Shown in pieces: positions 1 to 6,859 of a stretch of 9,291 nt of DNA (its first letter is position 1; every line of letters begins with the position of its first letter). The translations under genes were made by a program, and so were the position numbers. The stretch comes from Syntrophomonadaceae bacterium. Lineage in GTDB: Bacteria; Bacillota; Dethiobacteria; DTU022. The notes beneath the pieces are model-generated. The model worked only from the letters and a program-made list of their open reading frames with translations. It was not told the origin of the DNA and made no database searches. Where the stretch lies: the NCBI GenBank assembly GCA_003553305.1, contig PWEB01000109.1, positions 1 to 9,291 on the forward strand. The letters run 5' to 3'.

Positions 1-1026
1 AAAGATATGGAGCGTCAATCAGCAGCAGCCGGACTTAATTTAATTCCGGCAAAAATTAGGCATCTGGGCACCGAAAACTGTTATAGCGTTCTAGAAAAAA
101 TGCATAATGCTTTATTAGATAAAATCGATATCTCAATGAAAACAACAGTAGATGAACTGGTTTGCGAAGAAGGGTCAATTAAGGGAGTTAAGCTGGAATC
201 TGGAGAAATCTACTATGCAGATTATGTGATTTGCGGTCCCGGTCGGATTGGTGCTGAGTGGATATACAGTGAATCAAATAGGCTCGGGTTACAAGGGTCA
301 AACAATCCGGTTGATATTGGGGTCCGGGTAGAAGTTCCATCTGTGATTATGGAAAACTTAACTGATAAAATATACGAGTCAAAATTAATATATTTTACCA
401 GCCAGTTCGATGATCGAATCCGGACGTTTTGCATGAATCCCTATGGAGTTGTTGTTACAGAAAACAATGAAGGATTACTTACTGTCAACGGGCATAGTTA
501 TGCCGAAACCAAAACCAACAATACTAACTTTGCATTGTTGGTTAGCAAGTCTTTTACTGAGCCTTTTACAGAACCGATTCGTTATGGACGTTATATAGCC
601 AGCCTGGCAAATATGTTGGGTGATGGTGTCCTTGTTCAACGTTTGGGTGATTTGTTGATGGGCAGACGCTCAACTCCGGAACGTATTCAGCGTGGATTAG
701 TTCGTCCCACTTTAAAGGAAGCTACGCCCGGGGATTTGAGCTTGGTTTTACCGTACCGCTATTTGCTTGGGATTATTGAGATGTTAGAAGCCCTTGATAA
801 GTTAGCTCCGGGCATTAATTCAAGGCATACTCTTTTATATGGTGTTGAAGTAAAATTCTATTCATATCGACTAACCCTTAGCAAAAAGCTTGAAACTGGA
901 ATATCTAATTTATTCGCAGTGGGAGATGGAGCCGGGGTGACTAGGGGGCTGATCCAGGCCAGCGCAACCGGAGTTTTAGCAGCTCGTGAAATAGTAAGCC
1001 GTTATAAAGAAACAGGTGAACAGTAA
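1..1026 (+). CDS. FAD-dependent dehydrogenase, COG2509-like, 5'-truncated by the window edge
   Basis: The reading frame is open from base 1, so the ATG at 7 is probably internal and the true start lies upstream. About 341 residues remain. Family members are usually around 450-500 residues and begin with a GxGxxG Rossmann fold, which is absent here. What is visible is the central substrate/cap region and the C-terminal FAD-contacting motif GDGAGVTRG (GDGAG starts at base 922), followed by a helix rich in small residues (QASATGVLAARE). That ending is characteristic of the uncharacterised FAD-dependent dehydrogenases of COG2509, which are soluble cytoplasmic flavoproteins of unknown substrate. 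A second nucleotide-binding-like stretch (ADYVICGPGRIGAEW, around bases 220-260) fits the usual return strand of such folds. The gene ends in TAA 121 bases before the peptidase gene, with no clear terminator between them. The family call is fairly secure; the physiological role is unknown. Confidence 0.72.
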   Translation, partial: KDMERQSAAAGLNLIPAKIRHLGTENCYSVLEKMHNALLDKIDISMKTTVDELVCEEGSIKGVKLESGEIYYADYVICGPGRIGAEWIYSESNRLGLQGSNNPVDIGVRVEVPSVIMENLTDKIYESKLIYFTSQFDDRIRTFCMNPYGVVVTENNEGLLTVNGHSYAETKTNNTNFALLVSKSFTEPFTEPIRYGRYIASLANMLGDGVLVQRLGDLLMGRRSTPERIQRGLVRPTLKEATPGDLSLVLPYRYLLGIIEMLEALDKLAPGINSRHTLLYGVEVKFYSYRLTLSKKLETGISNLFAVGDGAGVTRGLIQASATGVLAAREIVSRYKETGEQ

Positions 1027-1147
1027 GCATGATTATGTTCCAACTCTTTACTGGCAGGAATTATAAATTTTATGGCGAATCTTTGAATTGTCATCGTAAA
1101 AATAATCAGAAGCAGTTAAAACAGGACAGCCAGAAAGGATATTTGCA

Positions 1148-2641
1148 ATGGTAACCAGCTTTCATAATGCTTTGCTTGCTGTTAAGCGCTTGAAAAACGA
1201 TGGTTTGCTAACCTTAAGACAGGTTTATAAAACAATATTAGCATATTTTCAAGAAGGCAAAATGAGTCTTACGCACTTTTTGGTTATAAGTTCACTTGCC
1301 GTTATACTGCTGCTTGGTTTTCAGGTTTATTTGAGTAACTTTGCATATGTTGTTTTAATGGATGATCAGCAAATTGGTATTGTTCAAGATGATGAAGAAT
1401 TTGAAGAATTTTTAGCTGATTTGACCGAGCGATGCGGCAAACTATATGGGATGGAAGTTGAGAAAAGTCAAGCAATCTATTTAGTCAGGGAATATAGGCC
1501 GGATTGCACCCCAAACACAGATGAGGTTCGGGATCAGATTCGTCAAAAAGTTGCCTTTCAGACAGATGCTTACATGGTTCATGTTGAAGGACGTCCTTTT
1601 GCGCCGGTTGCTTCCAGTGAAGTTCTAGACGTAGCTATTGAGAAGATAAAGGCCTTATACAGCCAGGGGGATCGTGGCACTAAAGTTTTAACCACATCTG
1701 TTTTGGAAGACTTAAAAGTAGAACCATGCAGTGTTCCCCCAAATCATGTTTTATCTGTGGAAGAGCTTGTTTCCAACCTTAGCAATCATGAAGAGCCAGA
1801 ACAGGAAGTTCAGTCTGCATCTTCGTCCGCAGCAGCTAATCGGGGAAGTCTAAGCATCAGGTATGCTTACAGCGGTGATGACCCCGTTTTTTCGGATACA
1901 AATGAGGATGTGCCCACTAATGAAGAGGAATTATTGCTGACGAACCAGCCTGGTGACAATAACTCAATGAGTAATGTTAATATAAGCGTTAAGACTATAG
2001 AAGAAGAAACGCTTTTTGAAGAAATACCTTTCGATATAGAAAGAAAAAACGATGATGATTTGTGGGTTGTGCAAAGTGAAATTATTACTGAAGGAGTCGA
2101 AGGGGAAAAAGCGATTACTTATCATGTGACTCGGGAAAATGGCATTGAAGTTAAAAGAGAAAAAGTGAGCAAAACTGTCCTGGAAGAACCTGTAAATCAG
2201 GTTGAAGCACATGGAACTTCCCAGGTGCCCTCCAAAGGGACAGGGCGCTTTTTGTGGCCAGTAGAGGATGGTGGGGAAATTACTCCCGGCCGGGGTTTTA
2301 GCTCATGGCATACCGGTATTGATATAGATACGAATGCCGGAGTCAATGTTTTAGCTGCTGACAATGGAGTGGTATGGTTCTCTGGTTATGGTGGAACCCA
2401 GGGGAACTATTTAATAATTTATCACGGTTCTTACTGGACACTCTATTTACATAACCAATCTAATCTGGTTTCCGAGGGTGATGAGGTAACCAAGGGTGAT
2501 GTCATTGCAAAGGTTGGCACCAGTGGGCGGACTACCGGACCACATTTGCATTTTGAAGTCCGCCGGGATGACGGTAGTGGAGAATGGCATTCTTATTATC
2601 AGCACAAGCCGATTGATCCGCTCCGGTTTTTTAACCCCTAA
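1148..2641 (+). CDS. Membrane-anchored G5-domain M23 peptidase (putative peptidoglycan endopeptidase)
   Basis: Predicted wall hydrolase of 497 residues. Residues 1-41 are cytoplasmic and basic, about 42-62 form one membrane anchor without a clear cleavage site, and the rest should lie outside. Residues 66-215 contain two related YxVxVxG-like segments common in clostridial M23 proteins. About 215-275 is a Ser/Glu/Asn-rich linker, 279-354 a G5 domain (ISVKTIEEE to EEPV) and 385-485 the M23 (LytM/lysostaphin-like) domain. The zinc and catalytic residues are present: H388 and D392 in HTGID, H435 in YLHN, and H466 and H468 in HLHFE, so it should be an active zinc endopeptidase. Three cysteines (C96, C120, C194) lie outside. 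ATG 1148 has AAGGA at 1135-1139, eight bases upstream. An alternative ATG at 1262 (M39) with AAGAAGG at 1251-1257 would give a shorter signal-anchor form. Its place just upstream of walRK suits a wall hydrolase, but the terminator after it makes it a separate unit. Confidence 0.9.
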   Translation: MVTSFHNALLAVKRLKNDGLLTLRQVYKTILAYFQEGKMSLTHFLVISSLAVILLLGFQVYLSNFAYVVLMDDQQIGIVQDDEEFEEFLADLTERCGKLYGMEVEKSQAIYLVREYRPDCTPNTDEVRDQIRQKVAFQTDAYMVHVEGRPFAPVASSEVLDVAIEKIKALYSQGDRGTKVLTTSVLEDLKVEPCSVPPNHVLSVEELVSNLSNHEEPEQEVQSASSSAAANRGSLSIRYAYSGDDPVFSDTNEDVPTNEEELLLTNQPGDNNSMSNVNISVKTIEEETLFEEIPFDIERKNDDDLWVVQSEIITEGVEGEKAITYHVTRENGIEVKREKVSKTVLEEPVNQVEAHGTSQVPSKGTGRFLWPVEDGGEITPGRGFSSWHTGIDIDTNAGVNVLAADNGVVWFSGYGGTQGNYLIIYHGSYWTLYLHNQSNLVSEGDEVTKGDVIAKVGTSGRTTGPHLHFEVRRDDGSGEWHSYYQHKPIDPLRFFNP

Positions 2642-2664
2642 TCAGAGAGAAAGTGAAGATTAAT

Positions 2665-2694
2665 AAACCCTTCTCCTGATGGAGAAGGGTTTTT
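2665..2694 (+). terminator. Rho-independent terminator after the M23 peptidase gene
   Basis: A perfect 12-bp stem is formed by AAACCCTTCTCC (2665-2676) and GGAGAAGGGTTT (2681-2692), closed by a TGAT tetraloop. A five-T run (2690-2694) overlaps the base of the stem. It sits 24 bases after the peptidase stop codon. The A tract opposite the T tract could let it work weakly in reverse, but no gene converges on it. Confidence 0.93.
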
Positions 2695-2723
2695 AAAGTT
2701 AAAAAACGAATTTTATGTCTACC

Positions 2724-2743
2724 GGGAGAGTGGAGTGATTGAA
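2724..2743 (+). promoter_or_regulatory. Ribosome-binding region of walR with two possible GTG starts
   Basis: Two purine-rich boxes precede two in-frame GTG codons. GGGAG at 2724-2728 is six bases before GTG 2735, and GGAG at 2732-2735 is eight bases before GTG 2744. The second gives an N-terminus MAQKILVVDDEKP that lines up without gap with WalR of Bacillus (MDKKILVVDDEKP) and places the phospho-acceptor at D53, as in that protein. I therefore prefer 2744. Confidence 0.6.
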
Positions 2744-3439
2744 GTGGCACAAAAAATACTTGTAGTGGATGACGAAAAGCCTATTGTGGAAATTCTCAAG
2801 TATAATTTGGAGAAAGAGGGTTTCCATGTGGTGACCGCTTTTGACGGGGAAGAGGCCCTTAATAAAGTTGAGGATGAAAGTCCTGCCTTGATTGTATTGG
2901 ATATTATGCTTCCCCAAAAAGACGGTTTTGCGGTCTGCAGGGAAATCCGGGCGACCCGGGAGATACCTATAATTATGTTAACGGCAAAAGAGATGGAAAT
3001 AGATAAAGTTCTCGGTCTTGAGCTGGGAGCAGATGATTATGTCACAAAGCCCTTTAGTGCACGTGAGGTAACAGCACGGATTAAAGCACTCCTCAGGAGA
3101 AGTAAGGTAGAAAATAATCAAAATAATATTGAAAAGAATAAATTAAAAGTTGGTACCATTGAGGTAGATCAGGATGAAGTGCAAGTATATAATTTAGGTA
3201 AGCCAGTGGAGCTAACTCTTCGTGAATACAACTTGCTGGCTTTTATAATGAGAAAACCGGGTTTTGTTTATAGTAGGGAACAGCTTTTAAATCAAGTCTG
3301 GGGCTACGACTATATTGGTGATGAAAGAACGGTCGATGTTACAGTCAGGCGGCTGCGTGAAAAGCTGGAACAAGATCCTGCCAATCCGGATTACATAAAA
3401 ACAAAGAGGGGTGTCGGCTACTATTTTAGGCCGAGTTAA
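2744..3439 (+). CDS. walR: WalR (YycF/VicR), OmpR-family response regulator of cell-wall homeostasis
   Basis: Cytoplasmic transcription factor of 231 residues from GTG 2744, or 234 from GTG 2735; WalR is usually about 235. The N-terminal receiver domain (about residues 3-118) shows the acidic pair D9-D10, the phospho-acceptor D53 in VLDIMLP, T80 in MLTA and K102 in VTKPF. T101, just before that lysine, matches the threonine phosphorylated by the kinase PrkC in B. subtilis WalR. A short polar, Asn-rich linker leads to an OmpR/PhoB winged helix (about 130-229) with LTLREYNLL, the recognition-helix sequence RTVDVTVRRLREKLE and the wing KTKRGVGYYF. The near-identity of the receiver to WalR and the WalK, YycH and YycI genes behind it make the assignment firm. 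In characterised Firmicutes WalR controls peptidoglycan hydrolases. I saw no tandem TGTWAH-type WalR box in the gaps of this window. The last 29 bases overlap walK. Confidence 0.95.
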   Translation: MAQKILVVDDEKPIVEILKYNLEKEGFHVVTAFDGEEALNKVEDESPALIVLDIMLPQKDGFAVCREIRATREIPIIMLTAKEMEIDKVLGLELGADDYVTKPFSAREVTARIKALLRRSKVENNQNNIEKNKLKVGTIEVDQDEVQVYNLGKPVELTLREYNLLAFIMRKPGFVYSREQLLNQVWGYDYIGDERTVDVTVRRLREKLEQDPANPDYIKTKRGVGYYFRPS

Positions 3440-5246
3440 GTTATTTAATAGTCTCCAATGGAAAATCATATTTGTTTATTTTATGTTAATTCTTATTTCA
3501 TTGCAGCTGATCAGTGTTTACCTGGTGCAGTCACTGGAACAATATTATCTGCGTAATTATAAGGATAATTTGGAAAATCAGGCCAGGCTCTTATCTGCTT
3601 TTATGGAACCTGGGTTTGGTGAGGGTGAGCAGTGGGCTGAAGACACGGTTCGTCTAGCCCGGGAGTTCAGTGATTTGCACGAAATGGAAATCATGGTTTT
3701 GGATAGTTATGCTCAAATTATTGAAACCTCCGGTAGTCAGGCTCTGGTCGGCCAGCGCCTAATTCGTGATGAAATTACCCGGGCCATGGCCGGGAATCTC
3801 AGTGATAACGTGCGGTATGATCCTCTTAAAGATGAAAGACGTTATTTTATGGCTTACCCAATTCAGCAGGATCAACAAACCCTTGGAGTCATATACATGA
3901 GTGGTTCTCTTAAGGCAGTGGATGAGACGTTAAGTGAAGTTAAAACTATATTATTGACCGGAATCGGTCTTGTTTTGGCTGTAAGTTTTTTCTTAGGACT
4001 GGTTTTAACCAGAACCATAACCCTGCCGATTAAGGATGTGACCAACCAGGCCAGTTCTATGGCCCAGGGCGATTTTTCTCGTAAAATAGAAGTTCAAACC
4101 TCTGATGAAATAGGAAGGCTTGGAGAAACCTTTAATCATCTTGCTGAAAAACTCAGTTATACAATCAATGAAATGTCTTCAGAAAAAAGTAAAGTCGAAG
4201 CAATTATTAATAACATGAGTGATGGTGTTGCTGCACTTAATGGCAAGGGCCATCTCATACAGATTAATCCTTCTGCCCGTTACCTGCTGAAGAATTTAAA
4301 TCTGAAAGTTCCGATATTAAACCGATCCGGTTTTAACTTATTAAGAAGTTTAATCGGTACAGAAGCAACGCGCCGATTTATTCGCCAGCAAGAGCCTTTG
4401 AACGCTGAACTATCAAGCAGTGACCCAGAATGCACTATAAAGGTTAAAATCGCTCCATTTAAAGTAGATAAGGGTAAGCTTGACGGAACACTGATCGTCC
4501 TTCATGATATAACCAGGGAAAGAGCTTTGACGAGGCGCCAGGATGAATTTGTTGCAGATGTATCTCATGAATTAAGAACTCCACTGGCTACTGTGAAAAG
4601 TTATGTAGAAACCCTGATGGATGGCGCTGCTGAAGAAGTAGGGGTCCGCAATCGTTTTCTTGAAGTATTGTCCAGAGAAACCGAGCGCATGGTTAGTATG
4701 GTAAAAGATCTGTTGGAGTTATCGCAGATGGATTCAAACCGACTCGCCTGGAAAAAAAATGAAATTAACATTAGAGACATAGCTCTTGAAGCTGTGGAAC
4801 AAGCCAAACAAAAGCTTAGCACTGAATTGCCTCGGATTTCTGTAAAGGTTACTGATGATATCCACCCTGCTTGCATCGATCGTGACAAAATCATGAGGGT
4901 TTTTACAAACATATTGAGCAACGCGCTTAAATATACTCCACCTGATGGGGAGGTAAAAATTAGTGCCACTGAGAATGATTTATCACACGAAGGTTTTATA
5001 AAAGTGCTGATAGAGGATACGGGTAGCGGTATTAAAGAAGATGAACTGCCACGGGTGTTTGAACGATTCTATAGGGTAGAAAAAACACGAAGCCGTGATT
5101 TTGGCGGAACCGGCCTGGGTTTGTCCATCGCTCGAAAAATTGTTGAAGCTCATGGAGGAAGAATATGGATTGATAGTCTCCCCGGTAAAGGAACCAGGGT
5201 GTGGTTTACATTGCCCCGGTTTAGAGAGGAGGGAGGAGAGCAATAA
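3411..5246 (+). CDS. walK: WalK (YycG/VicK), membrane sensor histidine kinase
   Basis: Bifunctional kinase/phosphatase for WalR, 611 residues, the same length as B. subtilis WalK. Order: TM1 19-39; an extracytoplasmic sensor domain about 40-178; TM2 180-199; HAMP about 200-253 (TLPIKDV, DEIGRL); PAS about 258-370; HisKA with phospho-acceptor H386 in VSHELRTPL; and HATPase with N504 (N box NALKYTPP), G1 box DTGSG 536-540, F box FERFYR and G2 box GGTGLGL 565-571. All catalytic motifs are intact. The GTG at 3411 lies inside walR. It is the only ordinary start codon before TM1 (the next ATG, 3483, is inside TM1), but the purine tract AAAGAGGGG directly abuts it, leaving almost no spacer. Reading probably depends on translation of walR. 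The PAS residues equivalent to the S. aureus zinc ligands are N268, D271, H365 and R369, so that metal site looks incomplete. The stop overlaps yycH by one base. Confidence 0.95.
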   Translation: MSATILGRVKLFNSLQWKIIFVYFMLILISLQLISVYLVQSLEQYYLRNYKDNLENQARLLSAFMEPGFGEGEQWAEDTVRLAREFSDLHEMEIMVLDSYAQIIETSGSQALVGQRLIRDEITRAMAGNLSDNVRYDPLKDERRYFMAYPIQQDQQTLGVIYMSGSLKAVDETLSEVKTILLTGIGLVLAVSFFLGLVLTRTITLPIKDVTNQASSMAQGDFSRKIEVQTSDEIGRLGETFNHLAEKLSYTINEMSSEKSKVEAIINNMSDGVAALNGKGHLIQINPSARYLLKNLNLKVPILNRSGFNLLRSLIGTEATRRFIRQQEPLNAELSSSDPECTIKVKIAPFKVDKGKLDGTLIVLHDITRERALTRRQDEFVADVSHELRTPLATVKSYVETLMDGAAEEVGVRNRFLEVLSRETERMVSMVKDLLELSQMDSNRLAWKKNEINIRDIALEAVEQAKQKLSTELPRISVKVTDDIHPACIDRDKIMRVFTNILSNALKYTPPDGEVKISATENDLSHEGFIKVLIEDTGSGIKEDELPRVFERFYRVEKTRSRDFGGTGLGLSIARKIVEAHGGRIWIDSLPGKGTRVWFTLPRFREEGGEQ

Positions 5247-6859
5247 TGAATGAATATGCAAAAAGCTTGTTTCTTCTACTGCTGGTTGTTATGAGTCTTT
5301 TTCTGACTTATCAGCTCTGGTATGGCCAAAAACCGACCGAATTGACGGTTGAAGATGTATATGAGAGAGTTGTGTTTGAACAACCTCGCCCATTAGAAGA
5401 TGCGATTGCCCCATCCCGAATTGTTGCTGATATTGATGATGCTAATTATGTCTTCCAAAAAGGCGAACAGAATTATGATGATTTGTGGTCACACCTGTCT
5501 TCACTGATGAAGGATTTAGATAAAGCTGCTTTTGTGGATCAAAGCTCTCCGGATGAAGAAGCCGTTAACTGCCTTACTTTTTATTTTCAAACTTCATTAC
5601 CTGTCGGAGGTGAATTGCCCTGGTTTCCTGAAACAGTAGATCTTGAGGTCGATAAAGTAAAACTATACTGCCTGGTGGAATCAAGCCAGGCAATAGATAA
5701 TGAAGATGATCCGAATGTTCAGGAAGAAACGATTGTTAATAATTTGGATGATCAGGACGAAACAAATGAACCAGATCAATCTAATGATAAAGAGTTAACT
5801 GAAGAAGACTCTGAAGAAGACTCTGAAATGGAAGATTCAAAACAAGAGGTCACAAAGTGGTTAGTTATTAAAGGTTCTGATGTAGGAACCGAAATGTCTG
5901 TGCTATTAACCGAGGAATTAACAGGCCTGGCTAAGGAAGATCTGGAGCAGTTCAGGGGGCGATTACAAAACATCCCTACTAATGACTTAGCAGCCTATCA
6001 TTCTTTAACAGAGGATATGTTATCTGAGCAAATTGACCGAAATATACAATTACGCAATCCTATTTATATACCAAAAGAACCGTTCTTTATAAATCACCTT
6101 ACTTTAAAGCCGGAAAAATTAGTCAAGGAAGCTTTACTGAAAACCTTCTTTGTTGATTATAATATGGCCCTGGTTATAGAAGAAAGGGATGGCCATGTAA
6201 TTTATACTGATGGGGAAAAAGGTTTGCGTTTGACAGATGTTGGTCTTGAATATTCTAATCCGCGCCATGAAGAAGGCCAGGCTACTATGTCTTATCATGA
6301 TGCGCTTCTAAATATAATTAATCTCATTAGCAACCATGGTGGTTGGCCTGATGGTTTACAATTAAAGAATCTTGAATTGTCAAGGCGGGCCGGGTATTCT
6401 TTTTATCAAGCAGAATGGGTTATGTACCACGAAGGGTATCCTTTATATGCAGATCATAAAACCAGAATTTCTTTTAATGACCTTGGTTTGTTTGATTATA
6501 CAAGATCCCTATTTATTGTTGAAAATGATGGAATAGAAGAAAGTATGGTTGAGGCAAATGATCAAAATAATGTCGAAGAAGAATCTGATATAGAAAATGA
6601 AGAAGCAGTAGAGGAAGAAGAAGGAATTTTGATTGCTGAGTGGAATGAAGCGCTGCATGAAGCAATAAAGCTCTATGATGGGGAAGCAGCTTTGGATAGA
6701 ACCAGCCTGAGATTGGAATCATTTAATCTTCAATATGTTGTCACCGGCAGTTTGTCTTTTCCACGCGGAGAGCCAGTGTGGTCTATAAAGCTTAATGGCA
6801 AAGAATTTTTATTAAAAGTAGGAAGTTTAGAGCAAATCAGTGAGGAGGATATGCTTTGA
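5246..6859 (+). CDS. yycH: YycH (WalH), membrane-tethered regulator of WalK, enlarged by acidic inserts
   Basis: Bitopic membrane protein. A short cytoplasmic N-terminus (MNEYAK) is followed by TM about 6-26, then an extracytoplasmic region. In Bacilli, YycH and YycI contact the WalK membrane segments: they restrain it in B. subtilis and support it in S. aureus, so the sign of the effect here cannot be told. At 537 residues it is longer than B. subtilis YycH (about 455). Much of the excess is two acidic low-complexity tracts: residues 150-201 (24 Asp/Glu of 52) and 426-459 (17 of 34). Between and after them are recognisable YycH segments, including EWVMYHEGYPLYADHK and a C-terminal EPVWSIKLNGK (W512) that resembles the YycI C-terminus. 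The ATG overlaps the walK stop (TAATG), with a strong AGGAGG/GGAGGAG tract at 5227-5238. Sequence identity in this family is low, so the call rests on position, topology and these motifs. Confidence 0.85.
   Translation: MNEYAKSLFLLLLVVMSLFLTYQLWYGQKPTELTVEDVYERVVFEQPRPLEDAIAPSRIVADIDDANYVFQKGEQNYDDLWSHLSSLMKDLDKAAFVDQSSPDEEAVNCLTFYFQTSLPVGGELPWFPETVDLEVDKVKLYCLVESSQAIDNEDDPNVQEETIVNNLDDQDETNEPDQSNDKELTEEDSEEDSEMEDSKQEVTKWLVIKGSDVGTEMSVLLTEELTGLAKEDLEQFRGRLQNIPTNDLAAYHSLTEDMLSEQIDRNIQLRNPIYIPKEPFFINHLTLKPEKLVKEALLKTFFVDYNMALVIEERDGHVIYTDGEKGLRLTDVGLEYSNPRHEEGQATMSYHDALLNIINLISNHGGWPDGLQLKNLELSRRAGYSFYQAEWVMYHEGYPLYADHKTRISFNDLGLFDYTRSLFIVENDGIEESMVEANDQNNVEEESDIENEEAVEEEEGILIAEWNEALHEAIKLYDGEAALDRTSLRLESFNLQYVVTGSLSFPRGEPVWSIKLNGKEFLLKVGSLEQISEEDML
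5801..5824 (+). repeat. Perfect tandem duplication of a 12-mer inside yycH
   Basis: GAAGAAGACTCT occurs twice back to back (5801-5812 and 5813-5824), encoding EEDS-EEDS within the first acidic tract of YycH. The unit is a multiple of three, so gain or loss of copies would keep the reading frame. Confidence 0.9.
6843..6848 (+). promoter_or_regulatory. Ribosome-binding site that fixes the TTG start of yycI
   Basis: AGGAGG lies inside the end of yycH, seven bases before TTG 6856. This ideal sequence and spacing, with no ATG or GTG in the right frame nearby, supports the TTG start. Confidence 0.8.

Noticed and set aside
1036..1052. Possible WalR box (TGTTCC, five bases, TTTACT).
   Set aside because: Neither half fits TGTWAH well enough; the second lacks the G. 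No tandem box was seen in the other gaps.
1038..1067. Possible promoter for the M23 gene (TTCCAA, 18-base spacer, TATAAA).
   Set aside because: The -10 box is good but the -35 matches only three of six bases, which is expected by chance in AT-rich DNA. No better pair was found in this gap.
1061..1074. AT-rich partial palindrome in the gap after the dehydrogenase gene.
   Set aside because: It has no GC stem or T run, so it is not supported as a terminator or operator.
4601..4969. Open frame of 122 codons on the minus strand inside walK.
   Set aside because: It is antisense to the conserved HisKA and HATPase coding region, shows no recognisable protein motif, and has no convincing ribosome-binding site.
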